Below are positions 1 to 12,519 of a DNA stretch of 64,000 nt, piece after piece. Origin of the DNA: Terebella lapidaria (lineage: Eukaryota > Annelida > Polychaeta > Terebellida > Terebellidae); the NCBI GenBank assembly GCA_949152475.1, contig OX424564.1, positions 32,796,165 to 32,860,164 on the forward strand. The letters are read 5' to 3'. Below the pieces are notes generated by a model that was not told where the DNA came from, did no database searches, and saw only the letters and a list, made by a program, of their open reading frames with translations. Both the position numbers and the translations under genes were made by a program. Numbering within the stretch: the first letter of the stretch is position 1; the number at the start of each line of letters is the position of its first letter.

Positions 1-430
1 AACATAACTCGAAGAAAGTTCAATGAGAGTGGAAGGTTACTAGTATTATCAAAAACGATCGCCAGAATAACTTCGATTCTGGTCAAGATCAAATTTTCAA
101 ACTTTGTTTCAGTATTTTTAATGATATTTTGGCCAGTTTTGTATCATATGGTGTAGGCTAACGTGTACAGGCCTTTCGCTATCGCCCAAACCGGAAATTT
201 TGGGGTTTCTCATCGTAAACACCAAGAGATTCAGAAGATGTACATCATTGTAATCAACACAAACCTAGGGCTTTTAAAGCTCAAGGTCAAAGATCAAGGT
301 CATAGCAGAATCCGGAATCCAGTAAGTTTCACAATAATCATTGCGGATCCAGTGTACTCAGCAATAAATAAATATGGTTTTATGACAGGGTTAGGCACAA
401 CTAAAATATATGATTGGTGGAAGCCGGTCG
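1..430. repeat. Degenerate interspersed-repeat-like sequence
   Basis: The wording of this stretch (an 'ataactcgaa' start, then 'catatggtgtagg') resembles the repeat at 6.59-7.87 kb, so the two may be old members of one family. Two TCAAGGTCA motifs lie at 281-289 and 294-302, the extended half-site bound by ERR/FTZ-F1-type nuclear receptors. A 91-codon open frame crosses it but resembles no protein I know. Family membership is inferred from short shared phrases, not from an alignment. Confidence 0.3.
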
Positions 431-760
431 ATAAATGAAGAGATAGAATAACATTTGAGCCCAAAAAAAAACCAATAAAGGGACCATTAGAAACAATAAC
501 GAGATAACGAGTTCAAATTTGAGATAACGATAAGATAACTCTGGCTTCTGCGTGGGACCACCCCAGACCGCAACGGATTCACTTCCCTCACTTCCGGTCC
601 TACGGACTCTTCGCCTCGGCCCCTCCCTCACCCAAATTCCTTGAGCCGTCTCTGAATTCCAACGTTGAAATGGTCATCAATACATTGAACCATTACACTA
701 AATACAGTAGGATCCTACATGTAGATGTGAACACCAAACAATATACCCACAATTATGGGA
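431..760. other. Non-coding stretch, nothing recognised
   Basis: No gene, RNA or clear repeat structure is visible. A short C-rich segment (about 545-640) precedes the inverted-repeat element that follows. A 76-codon minus-strand frame here is low complexity and is not supported as a gene. Confidence 0.5.
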
Positions 761-840
761 ACTACGAAAGAGTATTATGGCCAAGCAGAAAAAAAATGTT
801 TTGGCGAGTATATCTCGAGATAAAATGACGTCAATATCAA

Positions 841-1416
841 GCCTTGAAGTATGTGTTCAATGACCACTCATCCAATTACCAAAGTTTGCTAAGTATGGCA
901 AAATGTCCATCCTTATATGTTCAAAGATTACGTAACATTTTGATTGAAGTGTATAGAATTATTAATAAATTAGGACCATCTTATCTACATGGAATGTACC
1001 ATTTTCAAAATGTGGACTATGACTGTCGGGGTGTGCTGAAACTTAAACAGTGTAACGTTAGAAGCACAAAATATGGCTACAACTGTTTGATATATCAAGG
1101 AAGTAAATTTTGGAATACTTGTGATAACGATCTGAAATCTTCAATTGATTTAAAGCTGTTTAAACTTAAGGTAAACAACTGGCAGCCACCACACTGTAAT
1201 TGTTCAAGCTGTGTATTATGTATGCTGAATGTTATGTGAAATGCAAGATATGCTGATTTTGACCGCTGAATGAAATTAATTATATCTTTTGATGTTCATC
1301 TGTATATATTCGCTCATTGTAAATAGTCCTTCCTCACTACGTCATGTCGGTAAATAACTGATTCCCAGCTAATGTTTTATTGTATCCTCCAACCGACGGT
1401 AAATAAAGTTTTGTCT
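841..1416 (+). pseudogene. 5'-truncated non-LTR retrotransposon: C-terminal end of reverse transcriptase plus 3' tail
   Basis: A frame open from 841 to 1239 encodes about 132 residues that match the region after the reverse transcriptase domain in CR1/Jockey-type LINE ORF2 proteins. The diagnostic pattern is 'YVFNDHSSNYQSLL', then 'RLRNILIEVYRIINKLGPSYL', then 'YGYNCLIYQGSKFWN', an 'FKLKVNNW' segment and a Cys-rich end (CNCSSCVLC). The catalytic domain (FADD box), endonuclease and ORF1 are absent. After the stop comes an A+T-rich 3' region ending near an AATAAA at about 1401. The motif TCAATATC occurs on both sides (831-838 and 1424-1431) and could be a target duplication, but it also belongs to the neighbouring satellite. 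This is a dead-on-arrival copy. The family assignment comes from residue patterns; the clade is uncertain. Confidence 0.72.
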
Positions 1417-1618
1417 TCTTACTTCAATATCTCGTCATAGTATCACGTCTTACTTCAATATCTCGTCATAGTATCACGTCTTACTTCAATATCTCGTCAT
1501 AGTATCACGTCTTCAAAATCTCGAATATTTTCATAAGACGTCTTACTATGACGAGATTTTCAACAAAGACATCATACTATGACGAGATATTCAAGTAAGA
1601 CCTCATACTGTGACGAGA
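1417..1618. repeat. 31-bp satellite, three direct copies then inverted copies (hairpin)
   Basis: Three copies of a 31-bp unit containing 'ACTTCAATATCTCGTCATAG' begin at about 1417, 1448 and 1479. They are followed at 1525-1618 by two or three copies in the opposite orientation ('ACTATGACGAGATATTCAAG'). The array can fold into a long hairpin and forms the right inner arm of the surrounding inverted-repeat element. Confidence 0.85.
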
Positions 1619-1668
1619 TATACTGGACAAAATATTTTTTCTGCGTGGCCCTAATACTCTTTTGTAGT

Positions 1669-2550
1669 GAACATGTACATGTTAACACAAAATTCCACGT
1701 TGCCATTTGAAATACATGTACACATTAAAAAAAAACATTTGTCAAATATTCCGTTACGATATTTATCTCAAATTTCGTAACGTACGTTGTACATTGTCAA
1801 ATGTGATAGATTAAGCCATTTCATTATAGTAGTTATTGATAATGCAGGATTGATGCATCTACCTTTATTGTTATTACTCATATACACATTTTGTTCTGGG
1901 GATTTTTCTGAAACATTTTTGTATTCACTTTCGAGAAGTTATAGATACTGTAAATTCAGGCACCGTAACCTTATAACAGAGAAAAGTTTCCAACCGGAAA
2001 GTGAGGGACATTTCAATATTAATGATATTGCTGATGAAGCAACGACAAACATCCTTGCGCAAGAATTTATGACAGCATTTGGCAATTGGACACAGCAGAA
2101 AGCAACCAAACCTGTCTGGTAGCATATGTTCCACGCATAATTGAGTTCCAGTTAGAAGAAGAAAAACTCGAAAACAGAAAACATGGCCGCATATCGTGCC
2201 ATGATGATTGCATTTGGACAGCCTATTTCATGATCGTATTATCTCCAGCTCAGGCCGTGCCGTCTGTTCGCTTGTGTCCATGGTTACCTAGCCTTACCCA
2301 AGCCAGTAATGTAGTCTTTATTGGTTTTACAACACCTGACCCCACGAAACAAAGCCCAGGATATGAACGCGTCGAATTCCTGTAATTTAATCTCGACATG
2401 TAATTTGCTCATATGTCACAATACACTGAGCAACGTCCGCGCGGCTAACGAAACCCGAAATCTGAGGTCTTATGTCGGATGTTTTATTTATTTGGAAGCT
2501 GGTAAATTTCACTTCGCAATCGTGATAATAATTCCCTGCACCATCAGGCA
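1669..2550. other. Non-coding stretch, nothing recognised
   Basis: A+T-rich sequence with two overlapping open frames of about 100 codons (1787-2122 and 2086-2385). Neither shows a known domain or a convincing splice context. I see no repeat structure. Confidence 0.45.
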
Positions 2551-2583
2551 CCCCCCCCCCCTACACTCCCCCCCCCCCCCCCC
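2551..2583. repeat. Poly-C tracts
   Basis: Two C runs (2551-2561 and 2568-2583) separated by a short spacer. Similar runs recur at 9393-9410, 9487-9503, 23361-23377, 27620-27636, 46001-46016 and 61370-61381. Confidence 0.9.
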
Positions 2584-5500
2584 TCACAAACACACACTGC
2601 TCTTTGCAGGTGTTCCCATGGCGTTCTCAATCACACCTTTCTCAATTTTTAACTGCTAATAAGTTTCGTGTTTGAAAGTATTGGTGGAGAGTCCAGATCT
2701 GTTCTTTTCTTCTGTGAAACGAAAAGAAAGGTGTCGAATGAAACTTTGAACAGAGTGTCCGGTAGAGGTCGCGGAAGCGTGGGAAAACACGTAGAAAAAA
2801 ATACCAGCGAAAGATTAAACAGGACTGAACAAGAAACGACTACATTGTACACTCACAAAAGAGCAAGAGGGAAAACAACTGAAAGAAGATCGTGATCACC
2901 TAGCTCCCTTCCTAGTTTAATAAGGTTTCATATTGCCGGCGGAATGAGGGGGAGAGAAAGAACTGGTAAACAGGTTATAGCCACGAACCGCACCGCCGAG
3001 CGACTGAGACCAAGCGACGTCGTCGTCATCTTCCATCATCAAATATATAACTAAGAAGATTAATCTCTGACTGGGCATGCGCCTATGTCGCAGCCCCGTG
3101 TCGCCCGGGTGTTACTCCGGTAGCCGCGGTCCTCTCCCAGCCATTAGCACCAGGAGAGCGCCGCCGGGAAGGCCAGGGAAGAGAGCGAGACACGACCACC
3201 GCACGGTGCAGAGAGTGTACCGCTCATCAAGGCAGGGAACGCTGACCCCCCAAAGATGGAAGCAGCGATAAGCATGTCCCCCGGCTTTAATCCCGAGAAA
3301 GTCCCTCGGCCGTCACAAAGCGGGTGTAACCTCTGATCCTGACTGTAATGAGAGCGGCTCGCACGGTCGCGGTGCCTCTCCACTCGTTAATTGCTGTTGC
3401 ATCAGAGGACCCCGGGTCCACACGTTGGGAAAACCTAGAACCTTGCAGTGTAATCCATCATAATTCATCTCCCGTCCACCTTCTCTCGCCTCAACAAAAA
3501 CACACCCGCATTAGAGATTCAAAACGCCTTGCATCTTTTGGACATTTTGCGGCTCTTCTCTCTCTCGTTTTGTCTCTCTTGTTGGGACCTCAACTTGAAG
3601 TTTTATCTCCTTCTTGTAACTCGTCTTCTCACTTCGTTCTTCCGTTGAAGGTTGTGAGATTAGTGGAGTTTTTGTACGATTTGACACCTGGTTGAGGCTC
3701 TGGGATTAGAGACATGATGTAACCCGAACAAAAGGAAAACACAAAGTGTCAAGATACAGCTAAAACCTTCTTTAACCCCTCCCCCTCCCCCAATCACTAT
3801 GAAAACATAATGGTTTACAAGCACTAAACAGTCGCAAAAGTGTACCAAAAGTATACTAAACAAACAAAAGTATACCCTTCAATATTACGATTCTATTGGG
3901 TGTACCAACCAAATGACAACCCATTCTCAGGTTATCCATTCTGACCCTATAGTCTGTATTCGTCACAGAGCTCATACACGCTGTCCAGAAGCAGAATATT
4001 GTATCAGGAGCCTGGCTCAGAAGCAAGTGCCTAAGATCAGATATGATGGATCAACTTGGGTTTGACTCTGTCCAGTGTATCAATTACATGCTACCAGAAG
4101 CAGTGCATAGTGCAATGTCCACCCACCTAACGTCATTAGATTACTTTCTCCATTATTCGTTGTGTACTTTGCATGCTCTTCTGCCCATTGATCGTGTCCC
4201 AAAACTTTCCTTTAATCTAAAAAGCCCCGAAAACTAGACGTCCCCAATTCTTCGCTTTTTTTCTTTTACTTTTCCCCCACAACCAACGCTCTTACTTAAT
4301 GCCAATTCCCTCGTGATGAACTCCAAAGATCATAATGCATAAAGGAGCAAGACGATCGGTCTTCTACTGCGGACGACCCTGCGACCCCCCAAAACCAGGA
4401 CCCAGATGAGGACGGGGACGGTTTAATCTTTGTGATTTGGCTGACATCTCATCAAGCGTGGAGTCCAGCGGCCACCGGAAGACAAACCCGCATCCCGCCA
4501 TTGAGTAATAAGTCACCGCAAGCGTGAAAATCTGATGACTTTGTCCCCACACTGCGACTGGTCACTTCATCAAGCGCGACTCTGTGTCAGCAACGTGTCC
4601 ATACACCCCGAGACCAACTCCCAGCAAATATAAAACAGACAAACTGACCAAAATTGAATCACGGCAAGGATTTAGTACGAGTATTGATCAACTTTGGCTC
4701 CGCTCTTTCGCAACAAAGTGTCGCTTCTAATTTCGCGGGATCGATCACGCGGACTAGCCGGCGACAAGTTTGATATACCCCTCCCCTTACGACCCCTGTA
4801 TCTATCCAGGAGCCTGCACCCCCACCCCCGTGATGTTGCCGTCGCTGGTAGATGGACACACAAAGAGCATAGAGAAGCTCATTTCGCTGATAAAAACAAC
4901 TGCTCCCTTCACTAACTAACTATCTGTGAGACAACGTGAGCAATGCTTCTCCAACCCTTCCCCAACCCTGACCACCACCCCCCTCCCCCAGCCCAGCTCC
5001 AACCAAAACTTTTGATTCCGAGACCCCAACAAAACTTATTAAAGAAAAGTTCCGTTTTCCCTTCTCTCTACCAGCAGTCGCTCCATAGAAGAGAGTTGAT
5101 TAAGCCCCGAGACTGGGCGACTACCGGCCGAAAGGCTATAAATATTCGATCATATTGCATTATCAAAGATCGTCAGGGCTAGAAATTTGACCGCGACAGT
5201 TGGAAAGTCGCCCCCAATGGCTGGACGAGGTCGGGTGACAAGTCGCATCCATAGCTGGCAGCCAAACTTTCCCTGTACTGTTTTCTATCGAATTATCATT
5301 GAATGACAAGGGGGAGAGACCTGTCGCGGTACTAGGAACCCTCCTCCCGTGTACCCAAGTGAGGAATACCCCCGAGCCATGTAAATCCGAGCACAGTCTG
5401 CCGACCACGCACGAGACTCGAGACTTGTAATTAGCATATCTTTGACAGCGACTCCGTGGTCGGCACTATCACGTCTAATATAGTCCGAGATGTGGCCGTC

Positions 5501-6589
5501 CTTCAGGGGTTATAATGGATTAATAACCTGTGTACATGAGGCCGACTCCCCTCCGTGCTGCCATTAATTCGGGGGATGCACATGACAAAAGGTCACGCTC
5601 CAAGCTCTGCCGAAGAAGACGTGCCTTTTTTGTCACTAATGAGCACTTCGGAACATGTCTGGATCAGGCGCTCCCCACCATTATCATCCACATGTTGGCC
5701 TTTCGAAATTTGCCACTATTTGATAACTTAAATAGCAACAATAACATAATTACAGCGGGGTTGCTGATCATTTAGCAGTCTATTAGAAGCCGCCTGCGGC
5801 TCGTCTCCCGTCCGTCCGCCCGACCAGCTCCTTCCATTGTCCACATCACCACACCGGAATCGCTTGGTCATGTTTGCCTCGTAATGAGCTACTTGGCTTT
5901 TCTCGGAAGCTTATTTCATAAAGAGAATAACGTTGCATTAATGCACTTTACTTAGGGCCTCGTGGCCTCCTGCCCCCTGGGCTCGCCACCTTTTTATCCG
6001 CTAGCAACAAGACGCAGGGTCTTCTATTTCCTCGGGATCCGGTGCCGATCCTTGGCAGTTTAATTAGAGTCGTGAGCCTATATTTGGCGCACGAGAGATG
6101 TTGCTGGGGAAAACACTCGCTGTTTTTGATCGTCATTATAAGGATAGATTTACAGGTAATCAACAGCCACGTGCTGACGACATTCGTGGAAATCAGACGG
6201 CTGGTCAACCTACGCCCTGTCTTAGACGGTCATCAACCGTCTAAAAACACAGTCTCACAAACACACCACAATCACTGCTCATTTGGTCACTTAGCGGGAG
6301 ACCTCCGCCTGCTAACTCACATGTCATAACAAAAACAACATAATTACTGGCTGACATATGCATCTGAACAACATTCGAATTTTCAACAAAAGGAGTTGAA
6401 TCTTCTGTTGTTGAGACAACAAGCACTTACCAGTGAGCGAAAGCACATTGCGTGCAGGTGCCACAGGTCGACTAGGAATTACCATTTATCGACATAATTT
6501 TTGGAGTGCAGTCATCTACTAATTGTTGTGTCCAATAGTACGAAAGCTGATAAATTTAGGTGTTAAATCAAATAATGGTGCTCAGTTTA
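2584..6589. other. Single-copy non-coding region with GC-richer blocks
   Basis: No supported gene. GC-richer, CpG-containing blocks lie at about 3000-3420, 4350-4560, 5160-5480 and 5930-6240, separated by A+T-rich sequence. Their open frames of 60-115 codons occur on both strands with no recognisable protein, which fits conserved non-coding DNA or unassigned exons better than genes. Only cross-species comparison could separate these options. Confidence 0.4.
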
Positions 6590-7870
6590 TCAAGTTTTAC
6601 GCTTGCCCCAATAGGTGGAGAGGGTATTGCATTTGGGTCTGTCTCCCTGTCTGTGTGTCTTTTTGTCTGTCCGCGCGCATAACTCGAAAATATATGGTCC
6701 GATGGACTTGAAATTTATGGGTATGAAGCGACATGGCAGTGGCCCGGTCTTCCTCAATTTTGGTCGAAATCGAATGAAAATTGTTACCGTGGCAACCGAA
6801 CAAGTGAAAATCACATTATTGGTATAACTCAGCTTCTAATCAATATTAATATTTCCAACTATGTTTGTGTTTTTCTTTGGCCAATTCCCGATCGTATGGT
6901 GTAGGACCAATGATCCTAAGACCAAAACTCATTGTTATCCCCCGAGGTCGAATATTTGGGGGTCACGATTTTACGACTTTTGAGTGTTCTAAGATCCAAG
7001 ACCATATTGTGAAGCCAGATTTCGATCTTTTTTACCGTTTTCATTCAGGAGATATGCCTTGCTAATAGAAACAATACTGCGAAATTACAGTACAGCTCAA
7101 TATTGAACGACAAGGTCGAGGTCACAGAAAAGGTCAAAATCGAGAAGTATAGTATCCATACAAGATGAAGATATACAAAACCTACTGTAAAAGATGAAAA
7201 AAAGCTTCGAAGAGGCACTGACAAAACGATACTTTGAATCAAGCCTTGCTCCAGCAAAATTGCCGGCAGGCGGCCTGCTATTCTAACGAATTTTGGCACA
7301 TGTATACATGTACCTGTTTTGTACTTTCACTAAAGTTATTTGACACAAGACAGTTATTGACGTTGTTAGAAATTGGGTAATAATAAATAGGTTTGTCACC
7401 GGCGACGCCCTATTCACGAATATTTCATTGGAATTTATCACCGATCATACTTCCGCTTTCCAGCCCTATATGACCGATGGTCGTACGAAAGGAATTACTC
7501 ATTTTCGCCCGAGGTCGAAAATGTAAGGGTCATCAGCTGAAATCGCCGATTTGTAATATTTCAAGTAGTAGTAATTCCAAAGCCACCGGAGATATTCGAT
7601 AGAATATTGAACATACAATATACAGTATAAATCTGAGAGAGCTTGCGATCTTTGGGAGGTCAGTTTCAAGAATTCAGGTCGTACGTGGTCGAGAATATGG
7701 TCAAAATAGAAAAATCCACTTTCATTATTGATTATTACTCCCTTGATTTTTGTATTTTTCTATGGCCATTTCCAGACCATTTGATATATGGCCTAAGGTC
7801 GTACGACCAAAATCACCGAGGCGGAGATTGTAAGGGTCGTCAGCTTTAATTTTAGTACCTCAATCTGAAG
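6590..7870. repeat. Old interspersed repeat with degenerate internal repetition
   Basis: The block opens with a GTCTGT-rich simple stretch (about 6636-6680) followed by 'CGCATAACTCGAAAATATA' and 'GGTCCGATGGACTTGAAATT'. The theme 'ATATGG..(GTCC/GTCGTACGA)...CGAGGTCGAA...GGGTCA' recurs at roughly 6890-6970, 7470-7540 and 7780-7840, suggesting diverged repeats of one unit. No transposase or reverse transcriptase is visible. Such GTCTGT/TCCGAT-type repeats are common in marine invertebrate genomes, but I cannot name the family. Confidence 0.5.
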
Positions 7871-7965
7871 GGGCGAGGGTCTGCAATCTCTGATTATCTC
7901 GTTGTTCTTGGGTTTGCTGTTATTGCTGCACTTTATGACTTCATGTCTAAAATATTTCTCAAAAT

Positions 7966-8006
7966 ATTTGAGTTGTAGATAATTATAATTCATCTACAAC
8001 TCAAAT
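7966..8006. repeat. 41-bp palindrome
   Basis: Perfect 15-bp arms (ATTTGAGTTGTAGAT and its complement) flank an 11-bp A+T centre. It sits about 100 bp beyond the last recognisable unit of the 6.6-7.9 kb repeat and may mark a terminus or a tiny separate inverted-repeat element. Confidence 0.85.
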
Positions 8007-11000
8007 GTTTCTCACCTCGTCCATGTAACGGAGATTTTTACCTATACCTACAAGCACTGATGTCCACCATGAAAGATTGCCCATCATTTATACGTGATTA
8101 GTTCAGGTGACAGTGGGCATTAACTGACACCCCGCGGACCTAATGACGCTCCCTTCTCCAGCTCACCAAGGGAGAAACACTGCCGAGGTCCCTGACGACC
8201 AGGTGAGTTTTGTGAGGGTCACCTTCCTGTTGGAGGCCGGGGTCACACTCGGTGCTGGTGGGAGCAGAACCTGGAGCAGATGGTCATGTTCTCTCGAGCC
8301 AGAGTGAAGAGATCATTACACCTCGGCGACCAGACCGCGATCATCTCGACCCATTGTGATTAACTCCCATGACAATGGCTGACCCTGCAAGGTGACGCGT
8401 TGTGCAAGCTGCACGGGGGACAAACTACCATATTTAATATCGTTAATGGATGGACAGTTGCCAAGGCGACGGGGTGGAGGGTAGAATCAGATGAGCTCGT
8501 TGCAACTTTGCAAACTTTCATGTAAAAGTTTTTTCTGGCGATAATCTCGCAAGTGGTTGGTCAGAAGATTTAGAGGACACTAAAACCTAGTCCCTTCGAC
8601 TTCTCTGCTTCATCCTGTACTCTCGTTTGCCCACTTCAACTACACCTCAAAGCCAAAGCTCAGTTAAGTGTGTCGGGATTGCGACTTTGGCTCCCTGTTT
8701 AAAGTTCCATTATTACATAAGATAAATCATCTTTAGGAGTCTGCGTCATCCCAAAGTCAAAATTCATTAACCGTTGGAATCCTATCCCCTGCGGATTCCA
8801 GGGCGTCCAACTCCAGAGTTAATCTAAGAAACCGCCGCCTCCCGAATTACAGAGCACGGGCAGGACACAGAGCTTTATTTGGCCAAATGGAAAAGTCTTT
8901 ATAAAAGACTTTTAAGTGGTTTAAGGCCCACAAAGAAAGTAGTTCCACGCACGGTGCGACTAAGGAGAAATTATTGGACATTGATCTTTTCCTGTCAAGC
9001 TTTATGATTTTCTAAGGAGGTCTTGTGGTCCTTTGCTGTGGAGCGCAGCCTAATGAGGTTATGTCAAAAGGATGGCAACCGGCATTTGTCAGCGGCTTGA
9101 TTGTGACCTCGGGGGTCACATGCAAATCCTGGGCGGGGGGATGGGGTTATACTGGATACCAGACTGACGCCTTTCCAGATCACATTCTGCGCATCACGCG
9201 TCCATGATCTCAGGCGGACAGCGGATTACGCGGAATTTTATAATTCCGTTTGGAAAAAAGATGGGGTGCAGATTTGGGGTCTCCAAAATAAGCCAAGTCC
9301 AACCGGCAAGCGACTTTTCCTGATTGTCTTGACCACGTACTTCGGGTCTCCCTGCCATGGAGACCCAACCAGGTCACCCTCGCCACCACCCTCCCCCCCC
9401 CCCCCCCCCCATCCAAAGGCACAAAAAGGTTTGACTCCTCTGGTTGGGATTACCGTGACATAAGAGTCAACAGACCGTGCAGCTAGCCCCCCCCCCCCCC
9501 CCCGCGTTCCCTTCTACTGGGCCCACAAGGGACGAAACGTCAGTGTGAGGGGTACTAGGATTAACCCACCCTTATGGGTGCATTAACTCCCTTGGTCAGT
9601 CCAGACTGCACCGTTGATTTCATTAGGTCCATGGATTACAGGGCGTTGCATGGACACAGTCCCAACAGCTTCTTGTATAATGAGTGTCTCCGTCGGAAAA
9701 ATGAACAAACTGTAATCCTGAGAGATGTAGGGTTTTGGGGGCCAGGGGTGAGGATATCCTCGTCCAAAAAGCCAGCGACCATAGAGAAATTAAGCCACAC
9801 ATGGTGAAGTAGACAATAAAAAGGGCCGCTGGTCCAAACGAACGAACGTCCTCTCTGTGATATAGCGTGTCTTTGGTCGGAGCGGCGCACGGAAAAAAGC
9901 GGCTTCTAATGTCAAGAAAATAATGGCGAATATGACAGGGTGGAGCCGGGCAGAAACAAAGAAATATTGCCCGGCTAGACGACCCCAGACCACTCGCCCA
10001 TCCCTCGTTCTCCTTAAATATTAGATTGCATTTTGGCCACAACTGTCATTTGCCCGAGATCCAAAGCCAAAGCTATTATATATTCCATCTTGCTTTTTTC
10101 TCTCTTTCCCTCGTTCCTTTATCCATATACCCAAATGAAAAAAAAAAGAAATTCCACACGGAAAGCAAATTGCGGAACACTAACCTTCTGCGATATTCGA
10201 GTAGTTATGTCTGTCAGAAAAAAGTATGACAAACTAAAGCTCTAGACCCTTATGTATTTTCGTTTCTAATGACCCATGTAATTAAACTCAATGGGTCCAT
10301 CTCACATCCGTTTTGTTACCTCATGTCTTTGTAGGGCGAGTAGAACTCGCACCTATCTAGAACTCTCCTTTGATATGGATCTAAGCCTAGCGAGTCAAAA
10401 TTGCGGATTCTGCACTAATTTTTACCAGCGAATTGTTTATTGCCTTGAAAGATGTTATTCGCCTTACGCACGAGTGAAAGCTGACCAGTTCTGAAAAAAC
10501 AACGTGCTACCTTGAAGATTGTGGATACCTAGACAGACAATGAGCCGCGACGTCCCTCTCCTGTCCCTAGCCGGCCTCTATGTATTCATACTGTACTCGG
10601 CCACTCCACCAGGTCACCTACTGCAGTGTTGTCCACTTCACAAGATGCGGCCAGCTCGCCACCAACAGATAAATGAATTTGCAGGGGAAATTAGGACTGT
10701 CAAAGTTGGTGAGCCTAAAATAAAAGAAAGTCAAAGCCGCCGGGATAAATAACATTGCGGCGCTGTCAATCCACCGGCGAAATTGAATAATCTCCGCGAA
10801 AGGTGTTAATGATGGTGCCGTAACGAGGGCTGATGGGAAATTTTCGGGCGGAGGCAAATCGCGTTTGGAATTCCAAGGAAACGACGTTACAGTGGCAGTC
10901 GCCTGAGCCAAGGGCGCTGTGTCAACAGTTGTTCCCGCGGTGTCTCCCAGTGTCCTAGCCACTACGGGCCGCCTTGATCACCCGATTAAAAACTGTCGCA

Positions 11001-12519
11001 CGGATCTTCGCGGCCTGCAAGCGACAATACCCGCGATTATTGTGTTGATTTGATGCATTTAATGTAGAAAGCCGAGCGAGGAAAAAGACATCGGAACAGG
11101 CGTGAGGGCCAGCCTCATTTCGGCGCTTTTCTTCAGCCATTGATTGATTTTGCAAGGGTGGCTCACAAACAGTGAATTCTAATAAAGCCGCGGTTTTGTT
11201 GCAATAATAGGCCAGGTCATGCAGATATATATGGACCTAATTCACGTGATAAAAGACTGCGAAAACAGCAAATCCTAAAGACTTCGCCACTGCAGTTCGT
11301 CAGTGGTCGAGTCATAAAGGCCTGGACTGTGTCAATTTATATTTCTTAATTTGGCGACTTCTTTCCCTAATCCCGGGGCATTATCAAGCTCATCTGTGCG
11401 CAGGGTTATTTGTTCGGATTGTGAAGCGGGAAAGGGGTAAAAATTACTGGAGAAAAAGAGAGAACAACAAAGAGAGAGCATGGACCTTTGATGAAAGAAA
11501 GAAGAAATGAAATAATGAGATTTACCAGAAAAAAGGAAACAATTTTCCATTGTTAGTCCCATCGTGTGTGCATGTATATTGTAGTATATATAAATGACAG
11601 AGAGCTAACTTATTTCCCCGATGAAGGGAAAACATTCTTCCTAATGAGGTTCGTGTGTCTTGTTCTGCGAAGCTCGGAGTCGTGCGATTCAGATTAATGC
11701 CGAAAGTTCAATTTTGATGATGTCTTCCCTAACAGGGGCTCTTCAGATGCCTTTTTTGCAGGACATACACAAAAGAAAACAATTTTCTTTTGAAATCATG
11801 TCCATTGTCAGTCTGGACGAGTTTTGTTTGTGAGTTTCTGACAAGTTACGAGTAGTGATCAGAGACCACGTACTAGATTATTACATACAGAAACATCCAG
11901 GGAATTCACTGAAAACTACACGGAAACCCGTGCAATTAAACTAATTACATACGCTACGTAGTTTGAAATTGTATACCTCAAATCCACGTTTGCTCTCGTC
12001 AAATATGCCTCTATTTCGGGGAAAAGAAATGAATACTTCTCTGAATGAAGCACGATATTCACATACATGTTGTCACAAAACATGAGGGTTTTTTCATGTG
12101 TATTTTGTACATGTATGACCTTTAGTATGTCCTTTACATCAAGTTCTTGCATGTGTTCTGCGTTCGAATGTAACTAGTTCATTCAGTAGGGTACACGTGC
12201 ACCCAGTGCCGAATATGAACTGCAATCTTACTGTACTATGTAGCTATCCTGAAATCATGTGTACATATTTACATATACATGTACTTCCATCACCATGTAG
12301 CCTACAACGGTGCCATGATTCCATAATATACCACAACATGCAATAATCACACACGTGCGTGCAAAATAATGTTATGCCAACGTATGTGCGACTCCTATGT
12401 GGGAACTACTTCTGAGTTTTGAAGATAAAAACATTTATTCATCAAAACCAATACATAAAACGGTACTTCTACACAACTGAGTTGTAGTTTTGTAACCACA
12501 GTGTTAAAAAAAACCTTCC
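8007..12519. other. Single-copy non-coding region
   Basis: No supported gene. It includes GC-richer blocks (about 8130-8420, 9020-9220, 9560-10000, 10520-11150), two long C tracts (9393-9410 and 9487-9503) and a small palindrome around 8889-8911. A 139-codon minus-strand frame at 9623-10042 overlaps frames on both strands and shows no family pattern, so I do not call it a gene. Confidence 0.4.
9393..9410. repeat. Poly-C tract
   Basis: A run of 18 C residues; a second run of 17 lies at 9487-9503. Confidence 0.9.

Larger units (their letters stand above)
761..1668. mobile_element. Inverted-repeat element with internal satellite and LINE fragment
   Basis: The left end (from 761, ACTACGAAAGAGTATTATGG) is matched in reverse complement at the right end (finishing at 1668, ACTACAAAAGAGTATTAGGG). 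Similarity continues for about 60 bp on each side, through a GCAGAAAAAA block and an AGTATATCTCG block. No convincing target duplication flanks it; only a weak GGAA/TGAA similarity is present. Inside are a truncated LINE tail and a 31-bp satellite folded back on itself. No transposase is visible, so it is probably a non-autonomous DNA element later hit by a LINE. The superfamily is unknown. Confidence 0.6.
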
